Positions 1 through 8,612 are shown, numbered from the stretch's first letter. The stretch is DNA of 64,000 nucleotides from an uncultured Sphingomonadaceae bacterium (GCA_947501325.1 CANMVC010000001.1:1364001-1428000); one strand, 5' to 3'. Program-made: numbers and translations. The notes: generated by a model not told the origin, from the letters alone.

Positions 1-32
1 AAGAGAAGCTTGCAGAATCGGCTCACACAGCC

Positions 33-54
33 TATAGTTTCATTTGTAACTATA
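33..54. promoter_or_regulatory. Palindromic operator candidate upstream of hppD
   Basis: Seven-base arms TATAGTT and AACTATA match perfectly around an 8-base spacer, and the site ends 27 bases before the hppD start. The size and symmetry fit a dimeric winged-helix regulator such as a MarR-family protein, which control tyrosine-degradation genes in some proteobacteria. The regulator is not in the window, so its identity is inference. Confidence 0.5.
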
Positions 55-81
55 TTGCTCTCGCTTATAAGGAATGCGCAC

Positions 82-1185
82 ATGGCTGATCTTTTCGAAA
101 ACCCGGTGGGCCTTGATGGCTTTGAATTTGTCGAATTCTGCGCCCCTGAACGCGGGGTGCTCGAACCGGTTTTTGAAGTAATGGGCTTTACCCCTATTGC
201 ACAGCATCGATCCAAGGATGTTGACCTATGGCGGCAGGGCGGGATCAACCTCATCATCAATTATGAACCAAAATCAGCCGCCTGGTATTTTGCCAGAGAG
301 CATGGGCCATCGGCCTGCGGCATGGCATTCCGGGTCAAGGACGCGCGCAAGGCCTATGCGTATTTGCTCGAAAATGGCGCAGAACCTGTGCACGTTGAAA
401 CTGGGCCGATGGAACTGCACATCCCGGCGATCCGTGGCATTGGCGGCGCTATCCTCTATCTGGTCGACCGTTATGATGGCGGCGAGCGCGGCGAGTCCCT
501 CTCGATTTACGACATAGACTTTGAATATCTGCCGGGTGTTGACCGCAATCCGGTTGGTGCAGGTTTCAAGATTATCGATCACCTGACCCACAATGTTTAC
601 GGTGGCCGGATGAAATATTGGGCGGACTATTATGAGACGCTCTTTAATTTCCGCGAGATCCGCTTCTTTGACATCAAGGGCGAATATACCGGTCTGACAT
701 CCAAGGCGCTGACAGCCCCTGATGGCAAGATCAAGATACCGCTCAATGAAGAAGGCGAAGGCGGCAAAGGTCAGATTGAAGAATTCCTGCGCGAGTTTAA
801 CGGCGAGGGCATTCAACATATCGCGCTCATCTGCGACGATCTGATTGCCTGCTGGGATCGGCTCAAGAAACTGGGCGTCCCGTTTATGACGGCTCCACCC
901 AATACCTATTATGAAATGCTCGACGGACGGTTGCCCGGCCACGGCGAAGACGTTTCGGCCCTGCAGTCCCGCGGTATTCTGCTCGACGGTACAACCGAAG
1001 GCGGCGAACCACGGTTGCTTTTGCAGATTTTTGCAGAAGCGCAGGTGGGTCCGGTATTCTTTGAATTTATCCAGCGCAAAGGCGATGACGGTTTTGGCGA
1101 AGGCAATTTCAAGGCACTGTTTGAAAGCATTGAACGCGATCAGGTCGCACGCGGAGTACTTGATGTGAAAGAACCCGCAGAATGA
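82..1185 (+). CDS. hppD: 4-hydroxyphenylpyruvate dioxygenase
   Basis: Converts 4-hydroxyphenylpyruvate to homogentisate with Fe(II) and O2, the second step of tyrosine breakdown, in the cytoplasm. The 367-residue protein has the two-part VOC architecture of the family. The three iron ligands are visible: His in the DHLTH block near residue 167, His in IQHIAL near 246, and Glu in FFEFIQRKG near 328. The ATG at 82 is chosen because AAGGA lies just upstream; a longer TTG-initiated frame from position 10 runs through the palindromic site and is unlikely. Its last four bases overlap the next gene, so the two are probably translationally coupled. Length and motifs are standard for the family. Confidence 0.95.
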   Translation: MADLFENPVGLDGFEFVEFCAPERGVLEPVFEVMGFTPIAQHRSKDVDLWRQGGINLIINYEPKSAAWYFAREHGPSACGMAFRVKDARKAYAYLLENGAEPVHVETGPMELHIPAIRGIGGAILYLVDRYDGGERGESLSIYDIDFEYLPGVDRNPVGAGFKIIDHLTHNVYGGRMKYWADYYETLFNFREIRFFDIKGEYTGLTSKALTAPDGKIKIPLNEEGEGGKGQIEEFLREFNGEGIQHIALICDDLIACWDRLKKLGVPFMTAPPNTYYEMLDGRLPGHGEDVSALQSRGILLDGTTEGGEPRLLLQIFAEAQVGPVFFEFIQRKGDDGFGEGNFKALFESIERDQVARGVLDVKEPAE

Positions 1186-1733
1186 CCTCAGCCCCCAATC
1201 TTTCCGGCATTCATCATGTCGCCTATCGCTGCAAGGATGCGAAGGAAACGGCCGAGTTTTACAAGCGCGTCATGGGCATGGACTTTGACCTCGCCTTTGC
1301 AGAAAACGAAGTGCCGTCGACGGGCGAATATGACCCGTATATGCATATCTTCCTCGATGCCGGTGGCGGCAATATACTCGCCTTTTTCGAACTGCCCGAG
1401 CAACCGGAAATGGGCAAGGACCCCAACACGCCGACATGGGTGCAACATATTGCGTTCAAGGTGAATACGCTGGACGAATTGCTCGCCGCCAAGGCCAATG
1501 CAGAGGCCGAGGGGCTCGAAGTCCTGGGCCCCACCCATCATGGTATTTTCAAATCCATCTACTTTTTCGATCCCAACGGACACCGGCTGGAAATTGCTTG
1601 TGATATCGGGACGGACGAAGAGATGAAGGAACTGCGCCGGGTTGCACCTGAGATGCTCGAAGAATGGAGCCGCACCAAAAAGGCGCCACAACATGCCGCA
1701 TGGCTGCACGAAAAAGCGCGCGACGAACATTAA
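1182..1733 (+). CDS. VOC-family (glyoxalase/dioxygenase fold) protein
   Basis: A 183-residue single-module VOC protein. Likely metal ligands are His in GIHHVAY near residue 11, His in VQHIAFKV near 89 and Glu in HRLEIA near 136. The start overlaps the hppD stop by four bases (ATGA), so it is co-transcribed with hppD. Its reaction cannot be read from the sequence; the fold covers lyases, isomerases and extradiol dioxygenases. Position suggests a role in aromatic amino-acid degradation, for instance in handling homogentisate-pathway intermediates, but that is inference. No homogentisate 1,2-dioxygenase or maleylacetoacetate isomerase is seen in this window. Confidence 0.85.
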   Translation: MTSAPNLSGIHHVAYRCKDAKETAEFYKRVMGMDFDLAFAENEVPSTGEYDPYMHIFLDAGGGNILAFFELPEQPEMGKDPNTPTWVQHIAFKVNTLDELLAAKANAEAEGLEVLGPTHHGIFKSIYFFDPNGHRLEIACDIGTDEEMKELRRVAPEMLEEWSRTKKAPQHAAWLHEKARDEH

Positions 1734-1798
1734 ACGCGCGTGTTGATTGTTGAAGCGTTCCGGCGCACTATCCGTTTTCAACAAAAGATGGGAACCCT

Positions 1799-2809
1799 AT
1801 GAAACTCGCGACGCTGAAAAATGACACACGCGATGGCCGGCTGGTCGTTGTCTCGAAAGATCTGACCCGTTGCTGCGAAGCGAATAATATAGCCCCCACT
1901 CTTCAAGCCGCTCTCGACCATTGGGAAGATTGCGCGCCGAAACTCGAAGCCTTGTACCGGGACGTCGAACATCAGGCCGTGCCTTGCGAGCGATTTCATG
2001 AGCGTGAAGCCCACTCCCCCCTTCCTCGCGCCTATCAATGGGCCGATGGCAGCGCCTATATCAACCATGTCGAGCTCGTCCGCAAAGCGCGCGGCGCCGA
2101 AGTTCCGGAGAGCTTTTACAGCGACCCGCTGATGTATCAGGGCGGCTCCGATGCGTTTTTAGGCCCGCGTGATCCGATCCCTCTGGGCGATCCGAAATGG
2201 GGCTGTGATATGGAAGGCGAAGTCGCCGTCATTACCGATGATGTACCAATGGGCGTCAGCGCCGAAGATGCGGCAGGCCATATCAAGCTGATCATGCTGT
2301 GCAACGACGTGTCCTTGCGCGGGCTGATCCCCGGAGAGTTGGCCAAAGGCTTCGGCTTCTTCCAGTCCAAACCGCCCAGCGCCTTTTCACCCGTCTGCGT
2401 CACACCCGATGAACTCGGCGAGGCATGGAAAGGATCTGTCATCCATTTGCCACTGCATGTTGACTATAACCGCGAGCCGTTTGGACGCGCCAATGCAGGG
2501 GTTAATGCGACCTTCAGTCTGGCTCAACTGGTCGCCCATGCCGCGAAAACCCGCCCCTTGTGCGCGGGCACGATTATCGGATCGGGCACCGTGTCTAATC
2601 AGGATGCAGACGGTGGGCCGGGCAAACCTGTTGCCGATGGCGGCCTTGGCTATAGCTGTATCGCCGAAATCCGGATGATCGAGACCATTGCCGATGGCGA
2701 AGCGAAGACGCCGTTTATGAGCGCTGGCGATACGGTCAAAATGCAGATGCTGGATGAAGATGGCCATTCGATCTTTGGCGCGATCCGGCAGGAAGTTGTA
2801 GCGGTTTAG
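1799..2809 (+). CDS. Fumarylacetoacetate hydrolase family protein
   Basis: A 336-residue FAH-fold protein, probably cleaving fumarylacetoacetate to fumarate and acetoacetate at the end of the homogentisate route. Visible family blocks include the acidic metal-site segment MEGEVAVITDD around residues 140-150, the NDVSLR block near 170, and GSGTVSN followed by GGLGYSCIAE near 260-290. It is shorter than the roughly 420-residue eukaryotic-type fumarylacetoacetase, so a related hydrolase of another acylpyruvate is possible. GGGAA precedes the ATG by five bases. It follows hppD and the VOC gene on the same strand after a 65-base gap, which supports the tyrosine-pathway reading. Confidence 0.85.
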   Translation: MKLATLKNDTRDGRLVVVSKDLTRCCEANNIAPTLQAALDHWEDCAPKLEALYRDVEHQAVPCERFHEREAHSPLPRAYQWADGSAYINHVELVRKARGAEVPESFYSDPLMYQGGSDAFLGPRDPIPLGDPKWGCDMEGEVAVITDDVPMGVSAEDAAGHIKLIMLCNDVSLRGLIPGELAKGFGFFQSKPPSAFSPVCVTPDELGEAWKGSVIHLPLHVDYNREPFGRANAGVNATFSLAQLVAHAAKTRPLCAGTIIGSGTVSNQDADGGPGKPVADGGLGYSCIAEIRMIETIADGEAKTPFMSAGDTVKMQMLDEDGHSIFGAIRQEVVAV

Positions 2810-2846
2810 CAGCCGATTTTGATGAGATGACGTGTTTGTCATAATT

Positions 2847-3026
2847 CTCTCCCCTTGAGGGAGAGAAAAGGCTTGGCTTGGCAGCTTGTTGCCTAGCAAG
2901 TCTTAGAGAGGGGGAGTGGGAGCCACGGAAGTTAGCGTTTGCCGCCTACCCCTCTCCAAGTTCCGCTAACGCCCCTGAGCAAGCCCAGGTGCGCAAGCTC
3001 CACTGTCCTCTCCCTCAAGGGGAGAG
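2847..3026. repeat. Intergenic folded element with 19-bp inverted ends
   Basis: This fills most of the 345-base gap between the fumarylacetoacetate hydrolase and the Lrp regulator. The ends CTCTCCCCTTGAGGGAGAG (2847-2865) and CTCTCCCTCAAGGGGAGAG (3008-3026) are exact reverse complements, and each is itself nearly palindromic. Further complementary pieces lie inside, for example GTTAGCG with CGCTAAC. It could fold as one long hairpin in RNA from either strand. It carries no convincing gene and resembles a dispersed intergenic palindromic element; it may also end transcription between two converging genes. Confidence 0.7.
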
Positions 3027-3154
3027 GAGGGAGAGGGCTGCCACTGCCGTGCTCCGCACTTGATGCGAGGGATTGCCCAAGCCAGAGACCATCGTCCGAG
3101 CGCAGCATGGCAAGCCAAGCGGGCGGATGCCCGCGCCCGGCGCCTGAGGTCGTA

Positions 3155-3613
3155 TCAAACAGGCACCGCTGTCTCGTACTTGATCCGCTCCATCGCAAAG
3201 CTTGCGGACACATCGGATAACGGTACTGCCTTGATCAACTTCTTGTACACGCGGTCATAATCGGCAACGTCACGCACCAGCAGCTTCAGCAAATAATCCA
3301 CCTCACCCGCCATCCGATAAAACTCCACCACCTCTTCCACCGACGAAGCCGCCGCCGCGAATTTCTCCAGCCATTTGTCGCTATGGTCGCTCGTCCGTAC
3401 CGCGACAAAGACGGTCATGCGCAGCCCGACCGCTTCAGGGTCCACAATCGCCACGCGCCGCGCGATAATCCCGTCGGCCTCCATCCGCTTGATTCGCCGC
3501 CAGCAGGCATTGGTCGACAGGCTGAGCTGCGCGGCCAGATTTTCGAGCGACAGGCTGGCGTCCCGTTGCAAAGCCTTCAGGATATTTCGGTCGTTATCAT
3601 CAATATTTTTCAT
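3155..3613 (-). CDS. Lrp/AsnC family transcriptional regulator
   Basis: About 152 residues. An N-terminal winged helix (DDNDRNILKALQRD, then LAAQLSLSTNACWRRIKRMEADG) is followed by an effector-sensing RAM domain (AVRTSDHSDKWLEKF to YDRVYKKLIKAVPLSD). Such proteins bind DNA as oligomers and respond to amino acids. The ATG at 3613 starts just before the conserved domain; an ATG at 3625 adds four residues and neither has a clear ribosome site. It is divergent from the cysteine-synthase-like gene across a very AT-rich spacer, the usual arrangement of an Lrp regulator with its target, so control of that neighbour is likely but inferred. Confidence 0.9.
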   Translation of the reverse strand: MKNIDDNDRNILKALQRDASLSLENLAAQLSLSTNACWRRIKRMEADGIIARRVAIVDPEAVGLRMTVFVAVRTSDHSDKWLEKFAAAASSVEEVVEFYRMAGEVDYLLKLLVRDVADYDRVYKKLIKAVPLSDVSASFAMERIKYETAVPV

Positions 3614-3727
3614 ATTTACATTCATAAATAGAATATTATCATATTTTATCGCCATTCCAAGAGAATAATGGCAAAGATATTTGACGAACTTGTTGATATT
3701 CCAATGCTTCAATCAGGGGGAACATCC

Positions 3728-4765
3728 ATGCTCGATCAAGTTGGCAGAAGCTGTGAAGACAAATTCCGGGCGCTATCCGGACTCATTGGCAATACGCCAA
3801 TGCTGCGGATCAATGCGCGCTGCGACGGGCAGGATGTTACCGTCTATGCCAAGGCCGAAATGTATAATTTCTCCGGCAGCATCAAGGACCGCATGGCGCT
3901 GTCCATCCTGCAAAACGCGACCCGCAGCGGCGCATTGAAACCAGGGCAGCGGATTGCCGAAGCAACCAGCGGTAACGCCGGGATCGCCATGGCGGCTCTC
4001 GGCACCGCTTTGGGCCACCCGGTGACCATTTTCATGCCGGATTGGATGAGCATGGAGCGCCGCGCCATTCTCGCCAGCCATGGCGCAGACGTGCGGCTGG
4101 TGTCCAAAGAAGAAGGCGGTTTTCTGGGCTCCATCGCGCTGGCCGAAAAAATGGGCGAAACCGAAGGCGCATTTTTGCCGCGACAATTTTCCAACGAAGA
4201 TAATTGCAATGCCCATTGCGCGGGCACCGCTCCGGAAATCTGGCGGCAGGTGCAAAGCGATGGCGCAGATCTCGGCGGCTTTGTTGCCGGCGTCGGGACG
4301 GGCGGAACGATCATGGGCGTCTCGCGCTATTTAAAGCAGATGGATGCAAATATTTCTTGCCACCCGGTGGAACCGGTCGAATCGCCCACGCTCTCCACGG
4401 GCTATAAAGTCGGCCATCACCGCATTCAGGGCGTGTCGGACGAGTTTATTCCCGAGATTGTCAAACTCGACCAGATTGATGACATTATCGATGTCAATGA
4501 CGGCGATGCGATTTTAATGGCGCAAAAGCTGAGCCGGCATTTCGGATTGGGCGTTGGCATTTCCAGCGGCGGTAATCTGGTCGCGGCCATCCGGCTGGCC
4601 ATGACGCAGGAGCCGGATGCAGACGGCAAACGCAAAGCCATCGCCACGGTTTTTTGCGACAGCAACGCAAAATATCTGTCGACCGATCTGGCGAGAGAGG
4701 AACCATGCCGCGATTGCTATCTGACACCCCGGGTCGAATTGCTGGAGATGCGGACAATCCGCTGA
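3728..4765 (+). CDS. PLP-dependent cysteine synthase family protein
   Basis: A 345-residue type II fold PLP enzyme of the O-acetylserine sulfhydrylase/cystathionine beta-synthase group. Lys53 in SGSIKDRMA is the predicted Schiff-base lysine. TSGNAGIA is the substrate-binding loop, GTGGTIMGV the PLP phosphate cup, and GISSGGN the C-terminal ring-contact block. The start at 3728 follows GGGGG at seven bases' spacing; an in-frame upstream ATG at 3668 lacks one. The tail carries CRDC, which I do not associate with housekeeping CysK. Divergence from an Lrp regulator suggests an amino-acid-responsive role such as cysteine breakdown or a specialised beta-replacement; the exact substrate is unknown. 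Confidence 0.85.
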   Translation: MLDQVGRSCEDKFRALSGLIGNTPMLRINARCDGQDVTVYAKAEMYNFSGSIKDRMALSILQNATRSGALKPGQRIAEATSGNAGIAMAALGTALGHPVTIFMPDWMSMERRAILASHGADVRLVSKEEGGFLGSIALAEKMGETEGAFLPRQFSNEDNCNAHCAGTAPEIWRQVQSDGADLGGFVAGVGTGGTIMGVSRYLKQMDANISCHPVEPVESPTLSTGYKVGHHRIQGVSDEFIPEIVKLDQIDDIIDVNDGDAILMAQKLSRHFGLGVGISSGGNLVAAIRLAMTQEPDADGKRKAIATVFCDSNAKYLSTDLAREEPCRDCYLTPRVELLEMRTIR

Positions 4766-4784
4766 TCGAAGACGCAGTCTGCAG

Positions 4785-4980
4785 GCAAAGTTCACACGGT
4801 TCACAGGGTGTTTCGGACGGCTTGGCGAATGGCTTTCATTGCAAAGTTCACACACATCACAGCTGGTCGTTGCCCGCTGTGGGTATGCGAACCGACCGCA
4901 AAGTTCACACAAGTCACAGCTGGTTTTGGCTCGCTGTGGATGGGGGGCCGGCCTCAAAGTTCACACAAATCACACGCCAT
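4785..4980. repeat. Four-copy tandem repeat, 56-57 bp period
   Basis: Copies of (G)CAAAGTTCACACNNNTCACA start at about 4785, 4841, 4898 and 4954. Segments between the second, third and fourth cores resemble each other (CTGGT, then CGCTGTGG), so the repeating unit is the full 56-57 bases rather than a short repeat with unrelated spacers. CACAG and CTGTG within a unit could form a hairpin. It lies in the 380-base gap between the convergent cysteine-synthase-like and sterol-desaturase genes. The rest of that gap (4981-5145) shows nothing recognisable. Confidence 0.75.
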
Positions 4981-5145
4981 TTGTGCCGACGGGGATTATC
5001 GGTTGGGATCAATATTCAGGGCTGAGAAAGAACGCATTTTGAATAGCATAAGCGGGGGGATGTAGGAAAGCAGCGCGCTCATTTTTTGGAAGAATTGCTT
5101 GAAAATTTTCTGCGCCATGTGCGGAGCGTCACCGCATAAACCGCC

Positions 5146-6045
5146 TTATTCAGCTGGCTCCAGCATCAACGCATATTTCGGGCAATCGCTGCGGCACACG
5201 CCATCATGCGACCATTCCGGTGGTTTCCAGAGATAGAGCAGCTTGTCCTGCCAGCGATCCGCGCAATCCATCCGCTCCTTAAGCTGTTTGATTCCCGCAA
5301 ATTGCGCGGTCAGCGGATTATTGTCATGGACCTGTTTGACCAGACCAACAACTGGGGTTTCCTCGTAACGCGCAAAGCTGCCGAATAAGCGGTCCCACAG
5401 GATCAGCACCTGCGAATAATTTTTATCAATATATTGCGGTTGGTTGGCATGGTGGATCATATGGTTACGCGGCGTGGCAAACAGCTTTTCGGCCAGACCG
5501 AGATCCCCGACATAGCTGGCATGGTTCCAGATACCCCAGATATTCTTGAGCGCCGAGACGCCCAGAAAGACAATTGGCGGTACGCCCAATAAGGCCGCGG
5601 TCGCATCCAGCGGTCCGCGCGGGATATTGTCCAGCACGAAACCACGTGCAGCCGTGCTGTGGTTGAATTCGTTGGAACTGTGATGGATCGAATGAAAAGC
5701 CCAGAGCAGACCAACCCGGTGCCCGAGACGATGGTCCCAATAATAGGCTAGCTCATGGATCACAAAGGCGGTGAGAACGGCAAGGGCCAGATTATCGATG
5801 GTGAACAATCGGAAATTTTCGAAAACCACAATGTAGAGGGCGAATGGCAGCACCAGCCCGACGACCAGCTTGATCGTGCTGCCGAGCAGATTAAGCCCGA
5901 TACTGCACAGCGCGTCGGCATTGTCATAACGACTGCCCTTCAGCAGATGATAGAGCCGCTCGGCAAAAACCATCCCGAAATAGGCACCCGCCATCCAGTA
6001 TATACCGCTTTCGCTGCCGAGCGTTTCAACGGCTTTTTCGATCAT
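5146..6045 (-). CDS. Sterol desaturase / fatty acid hydroxylase family membrane protein
   Basis: A 299-residue integral membrane di-iron oxygenase. The histidine clusters are present: HELAYYWDHRLGH near residues 120-132, HSIHH near 140, and HMIHH near 195. Several hydrophobic helices surround them, first at about residues 15-35 and 55-105. Family members hydroxylate or desaturate lipids, sterols or carotenoids, so a membrane-lipid or hopanoid-like substrate is likely but cannot be named. The C-terminal tail has CRSDCPKY. It lies 27 bases downstream of an alpha/beta hydrolase on the same strand and may share its transcript. Confidence 0.88.
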   Translation of the reverse strand: MIEKAVETLGSESGIYWMAGAYFGMVFAERLYHLLKGSRYDNADALCSIGLNLLGSTIKLVVGLVLPFALYIVVFENFRLFTIDNLALAVLTAFVIHELAYYWDHRLGHRVGLLWAFHSIHHSSNEFNHSTAARGFVLDNIPRGPLDATAALLGVPPIVFLGVSALKNIWGIWNHASYVGDLGLAEKLFATPRNHMIHHANQPQYIDKNYSQVLILWDRLFGSFARYEETPVVGLVKQVHDNNPLTAQFAGIKQLKERMDCADRWQDKLLYLWKPPEWSHDGVCRSDCPKYALMLEPAE

Positions 6046-6072
6046 GATGCCACTCCATTATCAGCCTGTTGC

Positions 6073-6945
6073 TTACAGAAAATCTCTCAGCGTCTCAACA
6101 AACTCGGCAAACTGGTCATGATGCAGCCAGTGACCAGCATTGGCGAATTCCTTTACCGTGACGTTATCGCCGAAATATTGCATCCGGCCATCCGTTTCCG
6201 GATTGCTTGCCCAACTGTCGGCGCCGTAATGCAGCTGTGTCAGGCAGCTGATATTTTTCCACAATTGCTGGATAGCATCCTGCGACAGGTCGATCGAATC
6301 CCAATGCTGCACATAGGGGTCGAATTTCCAGCTATAGCTGCCATCCTCGTTACGGATGACGGCATGGGTGGTCAGATGCCGGGCCTGCTCGTCGGACAGA
6401 TGGCCATTGGCGTCCTGCATCCGTTTCAGGGCATCTTCGAACGTGGGATAGCGCTTCACTTGCCGTCCGGCGGCCTTGCGTTTCTCCTCGATGCTGTTCC
6501 GCACCCGTTGCAGCTGACCGATTTTCTCGCGCTCCGCGAGCATTTCCGGCCCGGGCCCAAGCCCCTCAATCGCCACCAGCTTGCGCACTGTATCAGGATA
6601 GAGTCCGGTATAGCGTAGCGCGATATTCCCGCCCATGCTGTGGGCAACAATCGTCACGGGTGACAGGTCGAGCTGATGGATCAGTTGCGCCAGATCGGTG
6701 ACCATCGCCATCGTCGTATAATTGCCATCCGTGCTCCACTGGCTGTCGCCATGGCCGCGGACGTCTGGCGCAATAATATGCCAGTCGTCGCGCAGCTCCT
6801 GCGCCACCCAGTCCCAGTTGCGGCAATGATCCTTGCCGCCATGCAACAGGATTAACGGTGGTTTTTCCGCATTGCCCCAATCGGCGTAGTGCAATCTGAG
6901 CCGTTGGGAGAAATAACTGTGCGAGGCAGGGCCGACTAAGTCCAT
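6073..6945 (-). CDS. Alpha/beta hydrolase
   Basis: A 290-residue alpha/beta hydrolase fold protein. LLHGG is the oxyanion-hole loop, AHSMGG contains the nucleophile serine, and HWLHHD near the C-terminus carries the catalytic histidine. The ATG at 6945 has AAGGA seven bases upstream; longer versions up to 7038 lack such a site. No signal peptide is visible, so it is probably cytoplasmic. The substrate, an ester, epoxide or C-C bond, cannot be assigned. It is the first gene of a pair with the sterol-desaturase-like enzyme, which suggests joint work on a lipid. Confidence 0.88.
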   Translation of the reverse strand: MDLVGPASHSYFSQRLRLHYADWGNAEKPPLILLHGGKDHCRNWDWVAQELRDDWHIIAPDVRGHGDSQWSTDGNYTTMAMVTDLAQLIHQLDLSPVTIVAHSMGGNIALRYTGLYPDTVRKLVAIEGLGPGPEMLAEREKIGQLQRVRNSIEEKRKAAGRQVKRYPTFEDALKRMQDANGHLSDEQARHLTTHAVIRNEDGSYSWKFDPYVQHWDSIDLSQDAIQQLWKNISCLTQLHYGADSWASNPETDGRMQYFGDNVTVKEFANAGHWLHHDQFAEFVETLRDFL

Positions 6946-7285
6946 TTTTTGTTCCTTGCGGTCTAATATGTTTGGGCGGTCTATAAACGGTTGATGCCGC
7001 ATTTGTCGAAGGGAGATTATGGACCCGACCGCAACCAAAAACGTTAAGATTGGTAAACTGAGGGTTGACCACTATTCCTAACGATGAGTGAAAGAACTGC
7101 AGATAAACGTGGAAATCAGTTGTTTTTGGACCAGTGGACTAGGATGGGGATAAAATGCGGAAAATCGGGACTGATCCCACGAGATGTGTCGTCTGGCAAA
7201 AAGCAGACGTGGGCGCAACGCAATTACGTGGCAGACCGGCACTGTTTCGACGGATATGGTTAACCATCTTTCAAGGGAGTGACGC
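6946..7285. other. 340-base intergenic region without a recognisable gene
   Basis: This separates the divergent alpha/beta hydrolase and LuxR genes and should hold both promoters. I see no convincing palindrome, terminator or RNA gene. An open frame on the minus strand at 7078-7305 overlaps the LuxR start and has no family features, so it is not called. Confidence 0.5.
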
Positions 7286-8008
7286 ATGTTGACCTTTGAC
7301 GACATTAGCCAACTGGATCAATGCCATAGCCCAGCCAAACTATGGCAAAATGTGCTGAAAATTGCCCGGAAATACGGGTTTCGGTCGACCATTTATGCCT
7401 GCCCGCCGCCACATAAAAAGCCGACGCATCCCGACACCATAATCAGATATTCCGGAATATCTGACGGCGAATTCCAGAAATTTGCGATGGAAGGTTTGAT
7501 CAAACAAGGCCATTTAACGACTGATAACAGCCTGTTGAAAGTGGGAGCCTTCCGTTGGTCGGATATTGGAAATTTGACGGAGCAATCGCAATCCTTTGAA
7601 GATTTGAAGCAAGATGCCAATAAAATCGCGATTGATGAAGGCTGGATATTCCCTCTTTTCGGGCCCCAATCCCGCAACGGCCTCGCCTCTTACGGCAAAC
7701 CCAAAAATCAGGCTTTAATGGATCAAAAGACCGGGTCGCAGTTTTTTACATTTGCGCAAATGGCCCATTTGCGCCTGTGCCAGTTAACCCCCGATCTCTA
7801 TAAGATAGACAAGCCTCTATCCAAGAGAGAGATGCAGATTATTGCCTGGGCGGCCAAAGGGAAGTCGAATTCCGAAATCGGAGTGATATTGGGCTTATCT
7901 GCAAGCTCGATTGACAGTTATATGCGCAGAGCGTTCGTGAAATTAGAGGTGCATGATCGAACATCGGCATCGGTAAAAGCCATCAGCATGGACCTCGTGC
8001 GCACATAA
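7286..8008 (+). CDS. LuxR-family regulator with autoinducer-binding-type domain (LuxR solo)
   Basis: 240 residues. The N-terminal part resembles an acyl-homoserine-lactone-binding domain: FRWSDIG near residue 88, and GWIFPLFGPQSRNGLASYG near 118-136, the region forming the ligand pocket. The C-terminal part is a GerE/LuxR helix-turn-helix (LSKREMQIIAWAAKGKSNSE onward). AAGGGAG precedes the ATG at correct distance. No luxI-type synthase lies in the window, so it is a solo receptor here. The coding sequence looks more AT-rich than its neighbours. The ligand and targets are unknown. Confidence 0.85.
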   Translation: MLTFDDISQLDQCHSPAKLWQNVLKIARKYGFRSTIYACPPPHKKPTHPDTIIRYSGISDGEFQKFAMEGLIKQGHLTTDNSLLKVGAFRWSDIGNLTEQSQSFEDLKQDANKIAIDEGWIFPLFGPQSRNGLASYGKPKNQALMDQKTGSQFFTFAQMAHLRLCQLTPDLYKIDKPLSKREMQIIAWAAKGKSNSEIGVILGLSASSIDSYMRRAFVKLEVHDRTSASVKAISMDLVRT

Positions 8009-8057
8009 CACCGCCATCGGCCCAATCAATCCGCTGCCCGCCAGGTTCAAACCCGTC

Positions 8058-8462
8058 TCAGATTTGGGGCGCCTTGGTTAGACAGTCGGCCAGCCAGGCT
8101 GCAATTTCCCGCTTGCTTTTGTCACTCGTCAGAAAAGCAAATTTCGATGCTGTAAATTTGTTGTAATTGGCAAAAACCGCCTCCCGCTCGACAAGATAAT
8201 TAATGCATCTCTCACACAATGCCTGCGGTCTGTCCTGACGGTCTGAAATTGCCTCTAACGTGGTGGGACGATCGGAATTTTCCGACACATAGATGTCGAG
8301 CAAAATATCCCAAACCGGATCACCGATTTCCAGGCTTCTAAAATATTTGGATCGTTGTTTATTTTGCTCAGCAATATGGGCTGCAAAATAGATTGATGTG
8401 CGTTCCAAATGTTGCTGATCAGGTTCATCCAAAGAATTCTCAACGTGGTTCGTTGTTCGCAA
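8058..8462 (-). CDS. Small winged-helix-like protein, probable regulator
   Basis: About 134 residues. The pattern SLEIGDPVWDILLDIYVSE, then TLEAISDRQDRPQALCERCINYLVE, then FAFLTSDKSKREIAAWL recalls a MarR-like winged-helix family common in sphingomonads, in which GDPAWDMLLDL precedes the helix-turn-helix. The recognition region here has drifted, so DNA binding is uncertain. The TTG at 8462 is preferred because TAAGGA stands eight bases before it; an upstream GTG at 8537 has no clear ribosome site. It converges on the LuxR solo. Function is otherwise unknown. Confidence 0.6.
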   Translation of the reverse strand: MRTTNHVENSLDEPDQQHLERTSIYFAAHIAEQNKQRSKYFRSLEIGDPVWDILLDIYVSENSDRPTTLEAISDRQDRPQALCERCINYLVEREAVFANYNKFTASKFAFLTSDKSKREIAAWLADCLTKAPQI

Positions 8463-8612
8463 GATAATTTTCCTTATAAACGCAACAAAGATCTTTGTTG
8501 TTCTGGAAGTGTAGGACGTTACACATGCACTTGTCACGCCCCGAGACTACGTGGCAAATAGTCTCTCCCAAAATGAATATTATAAATAGCTGAAATTCTG
8601 TATAAATATTGG

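Noticed and set aside
4514-4957. Minus-strand protein with repeated TSCDLCELC segments
   Set aside because: The reading is a by-product of the tandem repeat and overlaps the end of the cysteine-synthase-like gene. It has no ribosome site or family support.
4785-4980. CRISPR array
   Set aside because: Repeats of about 21 bases at 56-57 base spacing look array-like, but the later intervening segments resemble each other, the cores differ between copies, and no cas gene is near. It is a tandem repeat.
7078-7305. 75-residue minus-strand frame before the LuxR gene
   Set aside because: It overlaps the well-supported LuxR start, has no recognisable domain and looks like chance reading of the intergenic region.
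8041-8060. tRNA-like T-arm (GGTTCAAACCC)
   Set aside because: No acceptor, D or anticodon stems can be formed around it.
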